The notes below the pieces were generated by a model, which searched no databases, had not been told where the DNA came from, and worked only from the letters and a program-made list of their open reading frames with translations. From DASQPR01 sp963831705 (lineage in GTDB: Bacteria; Actinomycetota; Actinomycetes; Mycobacteriales; Micromonosporaceae), in assembly GCA_963831705.1 (NCBI GenBank), contig CAWHRE010000010.1, forward strand, positions 62,001 through 126,000: DNA of 64,000 bases, given 5' to 3'. The position numbers and the translations under genes were made by a program. This document shows, piece by piece, positions 17,120-26,154 of this stretch. How positions within the stretch are numbered: position 1 is the first letter of the stretch; each line of letters begins with the position of its first letter.

Positions 17120-18181
17120 GTAGGCGGTGCTGAGAAGTTCGTCGTCGGGACCGGCCAGGATGCCCGGCTTGCCGAGCCCGTCGAGCACGACGAAACGCAG
17201 CGTGGCGCCGCGTGACTTCTTGTCCACGCGCATCGTCGCGTGCAGGTCGTCCCAAGCGTCGGCGGAGTAGCGCACCGGCAAGCCGAGCGACGACAGCACG
17301 GCACGATGGCGGGCGGCAGTGGCGTCGTCGAGGCGGCCGGACAACCGGCCCAGCTCAGCCGCGTACACGAGGCCGACCGAAATCGCGTCGCCGTGCCGCC
17401 ATCCGTACCGCTCGCGCTTCTCGATCGCATGTCCGAGCGTATGTCCGTAGTTCAGGATCTCGCGCAGGCCGGATTCGCGCAGGTCTTCCGACACGACGTA
17501 CGCCTTGACCGCGATCGACCGCTCCACGAGGTCCCGGAGTACCGGCCCACAAGGATCGGCCGCCGCGGCCGGATCCGCCTCGATTTCCACGAGAATCTCC
17601 GGATCAGAGATGAAGCCGCACTTCACCACCTCGGCGAGCCCGGCGGTCAGATCGTCGGCGGGCAGCGTTTCAAGCGTCGTGAGGTCGCAGAGCACGCCGG
17701 CCGGAGGGTGGAACGCGCCCACGAGATTCTTGCCCGCGCTCGTATTCACACCGGTCTTCCCGCCGACCGCCGCATCGACCATGCCGAGCAGCGACGTCGG
17801 CACCTGCACGACCCGTACGCCCCGGAGCCAGCACGCGGCCACGAACCCGGCGAGATCGGTCACCGCACCGCCACCGACGCCGATCACCGCATCCGTACGC
17901 GTGAACCCGGCCGCACCGAGCCGCTCCCAGCAGCCGTCCGCGACCGAGATCGCTTTGCCCGCCTCGGCATCCGGCACCTCGATCGGCAGCGGCTTGATCC
18001 CGGCTCGCCCGAGCTCGGATGCCACCCGCTGCGCCAGCGCTGACAGCGGCGCCGAGTGCACGATCGCGACCTGCGCCGCGCCCTTCACCAGGTCTGGAAC
18101 ACGGTCGAGTAGATCGCGCCCGACCAAGACGTCGTACGTCGTATCGCCACCGACGCCGATCCGGGTCACGTCCGCGCTCAC
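17105..18181 (-). CDS. aroB: 3-dehydroquinate synthase
   Basis: Converts DAHP to 3-dehydroquinate with NAD and a metal ion. 358 residues with the NAD motif AVIGVGGGAVTDLAGFVAACWLRG, the family hallmark PTSLLGMVDAAVGGKTGVN, metal ligands GLAEVVKCGF and ILNYGHTLGHAIE, and the C-terminal KKSRGATLRFVVLDGLG. A longer open frame runs upstream into aroC. The start is GTG 18181, overlapping the aroC stop as GTGA. In relatives aroK sits between aroC and aroB; here there is no room for it. Confidence 0.96.
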   Translation of the reverse strand: MSADVTRIGVGGDTTYDVLVGRDLLDRVPDLVKGAAQVAIVHSAPLSALAQRVASELGRAGIKPLPIEVPDAEAGKAISVADGCWERLGAAGFTRTDAVIGVGGGAVTDLAGFVAACWLRGVRVVQVPTSLLGMVDAAVGGKTGVNTSAGKNLVGAFHPPAGVLCDLTTLETLPADDLTAGLAEVVKCGFISDPEILVEIEADPAAAADPCGPVLRDLVERSIAVKAYVVSEDLRESGLREILNYGHTLGHAIEKRERYGWRHGDAISVGLVYAAELGRLSGRLDDATAARHRAVLSSLGLPVRYSADAWDDLHATMRVDKKSRGATLRFVVLDGLGKPGILAGPDDELLSTAYLAVS

Positions 18182-19367
18182 CGGATCACCAGGTTGTCCA
18201 GGTATCCGGCCAGGTTGCGGCGAATCTCGGCGACCGAGTCGCCACCGAACTTCTCCACCGCCGCCTCGGCCAGCACCAGCGCGACCATCGACTCGGCCAC
18301 GACCGCCGCGGCCGGTACCGCGCACACGTCCGAGCGCTGGTTGATCGCGGTGGCCGCCTCGCCGGTCACGACGTCCACAGTGGACAGTGCCCGGTTCAGC
18401 GACGAGATCGGCTTCATCGCGGCCCGTACCCGCAGCGGTTCGCCGGTGGTCATGCCGCCCTCGAGGCCGCCGGCCCGGTCGGTCGATCCGCCGTACGCCG
18501 GTCGCGGTCGGCACGATCTCGTCGTGCGCGACCGATCCGCGGCGAGCGCGCCTGGGTGAACGCGTCACCGATCTCGACGCCCTTGATCGCCTGGATCGAC
18601 ATCAGCGCGGCGGCCAGCCGCGGAGTCGAGCTTGCGGTCCCACTGGCGTGTGCGACCCGAGGCCCGGCGGCACACCGTAGGCGAGCACCTCGACGATGCC
18701 GCCGAGCGTGTCCGCGTCCTTCTTCGCGGCGTCGACCTCGTCGACCATCCGCGCGCTGACGTCCGGATCGAGGCAGCGCAGCGGGTCGGCGTCGATCCGC
18801 GTCGGCGTCCGCCGATCGTCGGAATCAGGACCGTGCTTGACCGCGACGCTACCGAGTTCGACCACGTGCGACACGATCTCGATGCCCAGCGCCTGGCGGA
18901 GCAGCGCCTTCGCGACCGAGCCCGACGGCACACCCGTGCCGCGGTCTCCCGTGCGCTGGCGCGCTCCAGGATCGGCCGGGCGTCGGTGTGCCCGTACTTC
19001 TGCATGCCGGCGAGGTCGGCGTGACCGGGCCGGGGCCGGGTCAGCGGCGCGTTGCGGGCCTGTGCGGCGAGCACGTCCGGGTCGACCGGGTCGGCCGACA
19101 TCACGGTCTCCCACTTCGGCCACTCGCTGTTCGCCGACCCGGATCGCGACCGGGCTGCCGAGCGTGAGCCCGTGCCGGACACCGCCGATCACCTCGACCA
19201 CGTCCTGCTCGAACGCCATCCGGGCGCCGCGGCCGTAGCCGAGCCGCCGCCGGGCGAGTTCGTGCGCGATCGACCGCGCTCGTGATCTCGACCCCGGCCG
19301 GTACGCCGTCGAGCATCGCGACCAGGGCCGGACCGTGCGACTCGCCTGCGGTCATCCATCGCAACAC
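18178..19367 (-). CDS. aroC: Chorismate synthase, broken by several frameshifts
   Basis: Makes chorismate from EPSP with reduced FMN. Family segments appear in order but in different frames: LRWMTAGESHGPALVAMLDGVPAG (from GTG 19367), RMAFEQDVVEVIGGVRHGLTLGSPVAIRVG, NSEWPKWETVMSADP, GHADLAGMQKYG, SVAKALLRQALGIEIVSHVVELG, WDRKLDS, and finally GMTTGEPLRVRAAMKPISSL to NLAGYLDNLVIR ending at 18178. Breaks fall near 19280, 19140, 18950, 18650, 18600 and 18480-18550. This is the most damaged gene in the window. Because it is essential for aromatic amino acids and the protein text itself is conserved, sequencing error is likelier than a true pseudogene. Confidence 0.85.
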
Positions 19368-19448
19368 AACGCCATTTTGGCACGCTGCGCACGGCCGACC
19401 CGCAGCCCCATCGATCACGTCCCAGCCTCTGGCGGGCCGTCGACCCTC

Positions 19449-20057
19449 TTACCGAGCGGGACGCCACATCGTCGTGACCACGTGCCCGGAAGCGATCACG
19501 ATCTCGGTCTGTGGCACGAAGCCGACGCTCGCGTACCGGGCGTTGTTCGCCGGATTGCACGACTCCAGGTAGGCCGGGGCGCCAATTGCGTCAATGCGGC
19601 CGAGGTTTTCGGTCAGCAGACCCATCCCGAGCCGCTTACCACGATGATCGTCATGGGTGCCGAGCAGACTCAGGTAGTAGTGCGGCTCGCTCGGGTGCGC
19701 CGCATCGAGCTGCTCGAAGATCGCGAAAATGCCGTCCGCGACGGAACGCCCGGCCAGGTCGACCAGGAAGTCCTCGAACCCGAATTCCTCCTCGTGCGTG
19801 AGCTCGGTGGCGTCCGGCGGAATCCATAGCGCCGCCGACTCGACGTGCTCGGTGACGAGCATCCACGGAAAGCGCAGGGACGACGTGACGAACAATCGCC
19901 ACAACGCCGAAGCCTGCGCGGCACGGCGATCGACATCCGGGAACGCCGGTCCCCACATCGGGTCATCGAAGAACGCGGTGGTCATGGTCGCCACGATGGC
20001 GTCAATGTCGGCGGCGGTCGCCACCCGGGCCGGTACGGGCGAATAAGGGCTGCTCAC
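19449..20057 (-). CDS. GNAT-family N-acetyltransferase
   Basis: Predicted acetyl-CoA-dependent acyltransferase of unknown substrate, about 202 residues. The acetyl-CoA-binding motif A is LSLLGTHDDHRGKRLGMGLL (Q/R-x-x-G-x-G/A pattern as HRGKRLG), followed by LESCNPANNARYASVGFVPQTEI, the usual motif B with the conserved tyrosine. The start is probably GTG 20057, four bases after the aroE stop; a longer open frame overlaps aroE. It sits between aroE and aroC, where Streptomyces has no such gene to my knowledge. Confidence 0.82.
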   Translation of the reverse strand: MSSPYSPVPARVATAADIDAIVATMTTAFFDDPMWGPAFPDVDRRAAQASALWRLFVTSSLRFPWMLVTEHVESAALWIPPDATELTHEEEFGFEDFLVDLAGRSVADGIFAIFEQLDAAHPSEPHYYLSLLGTHDDHRGKRLGMGLLTENLGRIDAIGAPAYLESCNPANNARYASVGFVPQTEIVIASGHVVTTMWRPAR

Positions 20058-20061
20058 TTCG

Positions 20062-20886
20062 TCAACGTAGCGCGGCGGCGGCGAACAACGCGGTACGCAT
20101 CGCCTCGACCGGCGCCGGAGTCGCACCGGTGAACATCTCGAACTGGCGAATTCCCTGATAGAGCAGCAGATCGAGGCCGGACACGATCCGGCATCCGGCG
20201 GCTTCGGCGCCGGCCGCCAGCGGTGTGGGCCACGGATGGTAGAGCGCGTCGAACAGGACGGTCGACGGTCGCCATTCGGGCGTCAGCGAGTCCGCGACCC
20301 CCTGCGGAACCGTGGAGAACACCAGATCAGCGTTGGCGGCCTCGGCCGCTCGCTCCCACGGCGCGTGCGAAAGCTCGACTCCGAATGCCGCCGCCGACCT
20401 ACGCATCGCATCCACAGCTTCGGGACGCCGCGCGTAGATCGTGACCCGGTTGACACCGAGGTCCTGCGCCGCCGCGATCGCCGCCCGGGCGGTCCCACCG
20501 GCCCCGATGATCGCGGCCGAGCCGACCGAGGTGACGCCGATCGATCGCAGCGCATCGGTCATGCCCGGGGCGTCCGTATTGTCCGCGAGCCAGCCGCCGT
20601 CCGGTTGGCGTACCAGCGTGTTTGCGGCTCCGATCGCAGCCGCGACCGGCGTGACCTCCTTGGCCACGACGAGTGCGACGTCCTTCAACGGCATCGTCAG
20701 GGACAGCCCGGCCCATTCCGGTCCGAACTGTCCCAGCGCTCCCGGCAGGTCCTCCTCGGTACAGGCGATCGCCGTGTACCGCCAACCATCCAAGCCTGCC
20801 GCCACGTAGCCGGCGTTGTGCAGGACCGGCGACAGCGAATGCGCGATCGGCTTGCCGAGGACGGCTGCTCGGCGCTCTAGTTGCAC
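20062..20886 (-). CDS. aroE: Shikimate dehydrogenase
   Basis: NADPH-dependent reduction of 3-dehydroshikimate. 274 residues. The N-terminal substrate domain has VLGKPIAHSLSPVLHNAGY (SxS shikimate clamp) and LSLTMPLKDVAL, with the catalytic lysine. A Rossmann domain follows with IIGAGGTARAAIAAAQDLG and DALYHPWPTPL. The asparagine motif appears as GAANTLV. The GTG start lies within the last codons of mltG, so the two are coupled. Confidence 0.95.
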   Translation of the reverse strand: MQLERRAAVLGKPIAHSLSPVLHNAGYVAAGLDGWRYTAIACTEEDLPGALGQFGPEWAGLSLTMPLKDVALVVAKEVTPVAAAIGAANTLVRQPDGGWLADNTDAPGMTDALRSIGVTSVGSAAIIGAGGTARAAIAAAQDLGVNRVTIYARRPEAVDAMRRSAAAFGVELSHAPWERAAEAANADLVFSTVPQGVADSLTPEWRPSTVLFDALYHPWPTPLAAGAEAAGCRIVSGLDLLLYQGIRQFEMFTGATPAPVEAMRTALFAAAALR

Positions 20887-22637
20887 TTCTGTCCGCGCTG
20901 CTGGGCCGCCTCACACGCTGTCTTCGCGAATAGGACGCCGGGCTTGCCGGCCACGCCCTGCCAGTAGTAGTCGCTGACCTTGGAACGGTCCGGGTGCAGT
21001 GCCGCGGTCAGCGCGTCCTTGCCCGGGTTGCCGATCGCGCCGGGCGGAAGACCGCCGATGTCATGCGAGTTGTACTTGTCCGCCGGGTTGTGCAACTGCG
21101 AGTACGTGAGCTTGCTCGAATCCACGGCCTGGTGCCCGGTGATTCGCAGCCAGTAGTTGACCTCGCTGTCGATCCCCAGCGTCGAGCCGGCGTCCCGCGA
21201 CGTACGGAAGATGCGGTTGTAGATGACCTCGGTAACCCCGGCCATGTCCGGCTGCGACTGCGCCTCCTCCTGCGCGATCGAGGCGGTGATCAAAACCTCG
21301 TACGGCGTCATGTTCAACGCCTTCGCACCGTTCACGAGGTTCAGCTCGTTCGGCGCGATCGCCGTCATGAACTCCTTGACCATCTTGGTCAGCATCGTCT
21401 TCGGAGTGTCGGCCGTCGTGAACGTATACGTGTCCGGCCACAGGAAGCCTTCGATAGACACGATCGGCGCCCGGCCGTTGTCGATCGCGGGCGAGAGCTT
21501 GAAGAACGAGGCCGGTACGCCGAGCGACACCGGATCCTTCGCCGCGTTCTGGAAGTCCTGGATCGAGTACTTCGGATACTTCGCGTGCAGCTTCGCGTAC
21601 ACGTCAAGCGTGATCATGCCCTCGGTGATCGTGACGCCGTCGTGCACCAGATTTGTGAGGCTGCCGTCGGAGTTGCGGGCCAGCAGCGCCGCCACGGCAT
21701 TCGCGCCGCTCATCTGCTTGTGCAACTTGAACGTGCCGGCTTCAAGCTTCCCGTACCCGGGATTCGCGGCCGCCGCCTTCGTAAACGCTTCGACGCTCTT
21801 GACCACACCGTCGGTCATCAAAGTCTTCCCGACAACGCTCGCGCCGTCGCCGCTGTTGACGACGACATCCACGCTGCCGGTGCCGGTCCCGGTGTAGTCC
21901 GCAACGCCGAAGTGGTTCTTGTAGTACTTGTAACCGACAACGCCCACGCCGCCGATCGCCGCGAACATCAGCAGCACGATCACAAACGTCATACCGGTAC
22001 GGCCTCGACGGCGCGGCTTCTCGGCGCCTACCGGTTCGACGTCCCCGAACTCGTCGAATCCACCGCCGCCGTTACCGCCGCCGCCGCCGTACACGTTGCC
22101 GGTGTTGTTGTTGCGATAGCCGCCGTTGTCGTAACCACCGTTGTCATAGCCACCGTTGTTGTCGTACCCGCCGAATTCGCCGCCGCCTTGGTACTGACCA
22201 CCCTGATAAGGGCCACCCTGGTAGGGCTGCTGCCCGCGAGGCCCGCGCGCGCTTCCGTCGTCGTACCCACGCTCGAAGAAGTCGCCACCGCGGCCACCAT
22301 CCTGCCCGTACTGCGGTGGCGGATAGCCCTGCTGCCCGTAACCCGGCTGCCCTTGCCCATAGCCCGGTTGCCCGTAGGCCGGTTGCCCGTAGCCCTGGTC
22401 GTAGCCGCTGTCGTAGCGCTGGTCGTAACCCTGCTGGGGAGCGGGCTGGCCGTACGGCGGCTGCCCGTACCCGGACCGGTCGTACCCAGCCTGGTCGTAG
22501 CCAGTCTGCTCGTAGCCGGTCTGGTCGTACCCGGTGTCGTAACCCTGCTGGTCGCGCAGCACCTGGTGTCCCCGGTCAACCGCCGGATGATGTCTGCGCC
22601 GGTGATCCGAACCGTCGTCGTACGGCTGGTTCGTCAT
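20877..22637 (-). CDS. mltG: Endolytic murein transglycosylase MltG with a long G/Y/Q-rich N-terminal tail
   Basis: Membrane-bound enzyme that cuts nascent glycan strands and so ends peptidoglycan polymerisation. 586 residues from ATG 22637, which overlaps the ruvX stop (ATGA). Residues about 25-190 are a low-complexity cytoplasmic tail of GYDQ, GYGQP and GYDN(G) repeats. A basic segment RRRGRTG and one transmembrane helix (FVIVLLMFAAIGGVGVVGY, about 217-235) follow, then the YceG/MltG domain. The catalytic glutamate is in SIAQEEAQSQPDMAGVTEVIYNRI, with LGIDSEVNYWL and the C-terminal NSHDIGGLPPGAIGNPGKDAL. The tail is far longer than in E. coli MltG. Confidence 0.93.
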   Translation of the reverse strand: MTNQPYDDGSDHRRRHHPAVDRGHQVLRDQQGYDTGYDQTGYEQTGYDQAGYDRSGYGQPPYGQPAPQQGYDQRYDSGYDQGYGQPAYGQPGYGQGQPGYGQQGYPPPQYGQDGGRGGDFFERGYDDGSARGPRGQQPYQGGPYQGGQYQGGGEFGGYDNNGGYDNGGYDNGGYRNNNTGNVYGGGGGNGGGGFDEFGDVEPVGAEKPRRRGRTGMTFVIVLLMFAAIGGVGVVGYKYYKNHFGVADYTGTGTGSVDVVVNSGDGASVVGKTLMTDGVVKSVEAFTKAAAANPGYGKLEAGTFKLHKQMSGANAVAALLARNSDGSLTNLVHDGVTITEGMITLDVYAKLHAKYPKYSIQDFQNAAKDPVSLGVPASFFKLSPAIDNGRAPIVSIEGFLWPDTYTFTTADTPKTMLTKMVKEFMTAIAPNELNLVNGAKALNMTPYEVLITASIAQEEAQSQPDMAGVTEVIYNRIFRTSRDAGSTLGIDSEVNYWLRITGHQAVDSSKLTYSQLHNPADKYNSHDIGGLPPGAIGNPGKDALTAALHPDRSKVSDYYWQGVAGKPGVLFAKTACEAAQQRGQKCN

Positions 22638-23092
22638 GACTCGCGCCTCCGGTGTGCATCGAGCCAACCCTGGAGAATTTCCACGGCGGCTGCTTGATCA
22701 ACGACAGCCCGCTGACGTTTTCCGCGCACTCCCCGCTCGGCCAGCCTACGTGAGGCGACTACGGTCGACATCCTCTCATCGGATAGGCAGACCGGTGTGG
22801 GCGCAACAGCGTCCGATAGTAGCGCTGCGTATTCACGAGCGGAAGCCGCAGCCTGGCCTTCCTCGCCGGAAAGCCGTACCGGTAGTCCTACCACGACACC
22901 GACGCTCTCGCGGTCCCCCACGATTCGGGCGATTTCAGCTATATCAGAAGGAAATCCACCTTCTTTGGCGCTTAAATCACGTGCCAACGTGACCAGTGGG
23001 GTGGCCAGGATGCCGTCCGGATCGCTCACCGCGATCCCGACACGCACCTGGCCGACGTCCACCCCGATCCGGGTGCCGCGCACGAAAGCCAT
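22634..23092 (-). CDS. ruvX: RuvX/YqgF-family RNase H-fold nuclease
   Basis: RNase H-like protein linked to 16S rRNA 5'-end maturation in E. coli, and to Holliday-junction cleavage in mycobacteria. 152 residues: RIGVDVGQVRVGIAVSDPDG supplies the first acidic residue, VGVVVGLPVRLSGEEG the second region, and CLSDERMSTVVASRRL with DQAAAVEILQGWLD the C-terminal acidic residues. The stop of alaS and the ATG share one base, so translation is coupled. Confidence 0.93.
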   Translation of the reverse strand: MAFVRGTRIGVDVGQVRVGIAVSDPDGILATPLVTLARDLSAKEGGFPSDIAEIARIVGDRESVGVVVGLPVRLSGEEGQAAASAREYAALLSDAVAPTPVCLSDERMSTVVASRRLAERGVRGKRQRAVVDQAAAVEILQGWLDAHRRRES

Positions 23093-25770
23093 CAGTGTGC
23101 AATAACCATCTTCTCGACCGCCATCAGCAAGCCGGGCGCCTCGGCGGCCGGAACGCCGCCGCCCTGGGCAAGGTCCGCGTTGCCGCCGCCCCGACCCGAC
23201 AGCGCGCCCTTGACGAGGTCCGAAGCGGACAACCCGCGGTCGCGTCCGGAGCCGTTGACGGTCACCACGAGCGATGCCTTGTCGCCGGACGCGGCCGCGA
23301 TGGCCACGACCGCCGGGCGCTGCGACGCGATCTTGCCGAGGATCGACTGCGCGAGCGTACGAACGTCGTTGCCGGCCGCCCCCGCGGGCGCCTCGATCCC
23401 GACGAACGCGATGCCGCCCAGATCGCGGGCCGCGTCGGCGAACGCCGCCGCGCCGCCCATGACCGCGTCGGCACGCATCTTCTCGAGATCCTTCTCGGCC
23501 TCACGCAGCGATTCGATCGTCGCGAACACCCGGTCGCCGACCTGGTCGGACGGGACCCGATAGAACTCGGCCAGGCGCGAGACGAGCAGGTGCTCCTTCG
23601 CGAGGAAGTTGAATGCGTCCATGCCGACCAGCGCCTCGACCCGCCGTACGCCGGAACCGACCGATGCCTCGGAGAGGATCTTGACGAGACCGAGTTGACC
23701 GGAGCGCGCGACGTGCGTACCGCCGCAGAGTTCGCGCGCGTAATCACCGACCTCGACGACGCGGACCTGCTCGCCGTACTTCTCACCGAACAGCGCCATC
23801 GCACCGATCCGGCGCGCTTCGGCCTGTGTGGTGATGAACGCGTGTACCTCGAGGTCGCTCATCAACACCTCGTTGACCTGGTCCTCGACGTCGTGCAGCA
23901 CCGATGCCGGCACGGCGGCGGGCGTGTTGAAGTCGAAGCGCAGCCGCCCCGGCGAGTTCAGCGAACCCGCCTGCGTCGCGGTCTCGCCGAGGAAGTTACG
24001 CATCGTCTGGTGGACGAGGTGGGTCGCGGTGTGCGCGCGCGAGATCGCCCGGCGACGCCGTACGTCGATCTCGGCCAGCGCCGACTCGCCGCTGCGAATC
24101 TCGCCTTCCAGGACCCGTCCACGGTGGACGATCACGCCCGGCATCGGCTGCTGGACATCGAGGACCTCGAACTTTCCGCTGCCGACCGTGATGATGCCGG
24201 AGTCGGCCTGCTGGCCGCCGCCTTCGGCGTAGAACGGCGTCACGTCGAGCACCAGCTCAACCGTGTCACCCTCCCCCGCCACGGCGAGGCCGGTGCCGCC
24301 GGAGAGCAGCGTGCGTACGCGTGACTCACGGGTGGTCTCGGCGTACCCGGTGAATTCGACCGGTCCCCCGGTCTCCAGCACCGACCGGTACGCGGACAGG
24401 TCGGTGTGACCGGTCTTGCGCGCTTTCGCATCCGCTTTCGCGCGGGTGCGTTGCTCGGTCATCAGACGCCGGAACTCGTCCGCATCGACGGTCAGGCCCT
24501 GCTCCGCCGCGATTTCCAAGGTCAGGTCGATCGGGAATCCGTACGTGTCGTGCAGCGCGAACGCACGCTCACCGGACAGCTGTGAAGCTCCGGTCGACTT
24601 CGTCTCGACGATCGCGGTGTCCAGGATCGTGGTGCCCTTGCCGAGCGTCGAGAGGAACGCTTCCTCCTCGCCGTACGCGTACTGGCTGATCCGCTCGAAG
24701 TCGCTCTCCACCTCCGGATACGACGGGGACATGCAGTCCCGCGCGATCGGCAGCAGATGCGGCAGCGACGCCTCTTCGAAGCCCAGCAGGCGCATCGCCC
24801 GAACCGCGCGACGGAGGATTCGGCGCAGTACGTAGCCACGACCGTCGTTCGACGGGGTCACGCCGTCGGAGATCAGCATCAGGCCGGTACGCACGTGGTC
24901 GGCGATCACTCGAAGCCGTACGTCATCGGGGTGCGACTCGGATGCCACGTGCGAGGTGTTCACGCCGTACTGCTTGCCGGTCAGCTCGACGGCCTTGTCC
25001 AGGACCGGGCGAATCTCGTCGATCTCGTACATGTTGTCGACGCCTTGCAGCAGCGACGCCATCCGCTCGAGACCCATACCGGTGTCGATGTTCTTCTTCG
25101 GAAGTTCGCCGGCCAGATCGAAGTCTTCCTTGGTACGGAACGTCTTCAGGTCGTACTGCATGAAGACGTTATTCCAGTACTCCATGTAGCGGTCCTCGTC
25201 GACCTCCGGACCACCAGCACGCCCGTACTCAGGGCCGCGGTCGTAATACATCTCGGAGCACGGGCCGCACGGGCCGGGAATGCCCATCGACCAGAAGTTG
25301 TCGGTCTTGCCGCGGCGCACGATCCGCTCGGACGGCAGGCCGGTCCGGCGCCAAATGTCGATCGCCTCGTCGTCGTCGAGGTAGACGGTGGCCCAGAGCC
25401 GCTCCGGGTCGAGCCCATAGCCACCGTCGGCGATCGAGTTCGTGGAGAGTTCCCAGGCGAGCTTGATCGCCTCTTCCTTGAAGTAATCGCCGAACGAGAA
25501 ATTGCCGTTCATCTGGAAGAACGTGCCGTGCCGGCTGGTCTTGCCGACCTCATCGATGTCCGGCGTACGCAGGCATTTCTGGACGCTGACGGCGCGGGGA
25601 TACGGCGCCGGACGCTGACCCAGGAAGTACGGGACGAACTGGACCATGCCGGCGTTGATGAACAGCAGATTCGGATCATCAATGGCGGGCAGGGGCGCAC
25701 TCGGCACCACCGTGTGTCCGTTCGCCTCGAAGTGAGCCAGGAACCGGCGCTTAATCTCCGCGGTTCTCAT
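23092..25770 (-). CDS. alaS: Alanyl-tRNA synthetase
   Basis: Charges tRNA-Ala and edits mischarged Ser/Gly. 892 residues, full length. The class II catalytic core includes NLLFINAGMVQFVPYFLG, RTPDIDEVGKTSRHGTFFQMNGNFSFGDYF and GLERMASLLQG. The editing domain has HTATHLVHQTMRNFLG and CGGTHVARSGQLG, both zinc-site motifs intact, and a C-Ala domain ends GGGNADLAQGGGVPAAEAPGLL. The open frame is unbroken over 2.7 kb, unlike neighbours with indels. Confidence 0.99.
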   Translation of the reverse strand: MRTAEIKRRFLAHFEANGHTVVPSAPLPAIDDPNLLFINAGMVQFVPYFLGQRPAPYPRAVSVQKCLRTPDIDEVGKTSRHGTFFQMNGNFSFGDYFKEEAIKLAWELSTNSIADGGYGLDPERLWATVYLDDDEAIDIWRRTGLPSERIVRRGKTDNFWSMGIPGPCGPCSEMYYDRGPEYGRAGGPEVDEDRYMEYWNNVFMQYDLKTFRTKEDFDLAGELPKKNIDTGMGLERMASLLQGVDNMYEIDEIRPVLDKAVELTGKQYGVNTSHVASESHPDDVRLRVIADHVRTGLMLISDGVTPSNDGRGYVLRRILRRAVRAMRLLGFEEASLPHLLPIARDCMSPSYPEVESDFERISQYAYGEEEAFLSTLGKGTTILDTAIVETKSTGASQLSGERAFALHDTYGFPIDLTLEIAAEQGLTVDADEFRRLMTEQRTRAKADAKARKTGHTDLSAYRSVLETGGPVEFTGYAETTRESRVRTLLSGGTGLAVAGEGDTVELVLDVTPFYAEGGGQQADSGIITVGSGKFEVLDVQQPMPGVIVHRGRVLEGEIRSGESALAEIDVRRRRAISRAHTATHLVHQTMRNFLGETATQAGSLNSPGRLRFDFNTPAAVPASVLHDVEDQVNEVLMSDLEVHAFITTQAEARRIGAMALFGEKYGEQVRVVEVGDYARELCGGTHVARSGQLGLVKILSEASVGSGVRRVEALVGMDAFNFLAKEHLLVSRLAEFYRVPSDQVGDRVFATIESLREAEKDLEKMRADAVMGGAAAFADAARDLGGIAFVGIEAPAGAAGNDVRTLAQSILGKIASQRPAVVAIAAASGDKASLVVTVNGSGRDRGLSASDLVKGALSGRGGGNADLAQGGGVPAAEAPGLLMAVEKMVIAH

Positions 25771-26054
25771 CGTCGGTAGTTACCTTCCTCAACATAGAAC
25801 TCGCCCAGGCCGTCTGGGTCCCCGTGCATCGCTTCGCCGTCGACGAACGCCGCATGGATCTGGTCTTCGCGCTCGGCCATCCCGTCGCGGACGTCGTCGA
25901 TGAAGCCACGCACCGAACCGGCCAGGCCTCCGGCGGACTTGCGTGCGGTGTCCGCGATACCGGCCGGCGTGAACGCCTGGGCCTTCTTCGTGATCGCGCG
26001 CACGGCGAGTACGCCGATAGCCAAGCCGACGCCGAGCCACAGCAATCTTCTCAT
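25767..26054 (-). CDS. Small single-pass membrane protein (DUF6167-like)
   Basis: 95 residues: one hydrophobic N-terminal helix (LLWLGVGLAIGVLAVRAI, about 4-21) and a charged cytoplasmic segment with SAGGLAGSVRGFIDDVRDGMAEREDQIHAAF. It resembles the small conserved protein found just upstream of alaS in many actinobacteria, which I recall as DUF6167; function unknown. Its end overlaps the alaS start by four bases (ATGA). Start ATG 26054. Confidence 0.8.
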   Translation of the reverse strand: MRRLLWLGVGLAIGVLAVRAITKKAQAFTPAGIADTARKSAGGLAGSVRGFIDDVRDGMAEREDQIHAAFVDGEAMHGDPDGLGEFYVEEGNYRR

Positions 26055-26108
26055 GGTGTCCTGATCCCCTTTGTCTGTGGTGCCGAGCGCTTAGCGCGCA
26101 AGGTGGAG

Positions 26109-26139
26109 GGGACCGGACCCGATCCGCGAGACCGGTCCC
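26109..26139 (-). terminator. Hairpin between two small membrane-protein genes
   Basis: Perfect 8-bp arms GGGACCGG (26109-26116) and CCGGTCCC (26132-26139), with an overlapping alternative pairing CCGATC/GATCGG. It lies 16 bases after the stop at 26155 and would attenuate read-through toward alaS. Confidence 0.5.
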
Positions 26140-26154
26140 GCGTGATCGGTCGGG

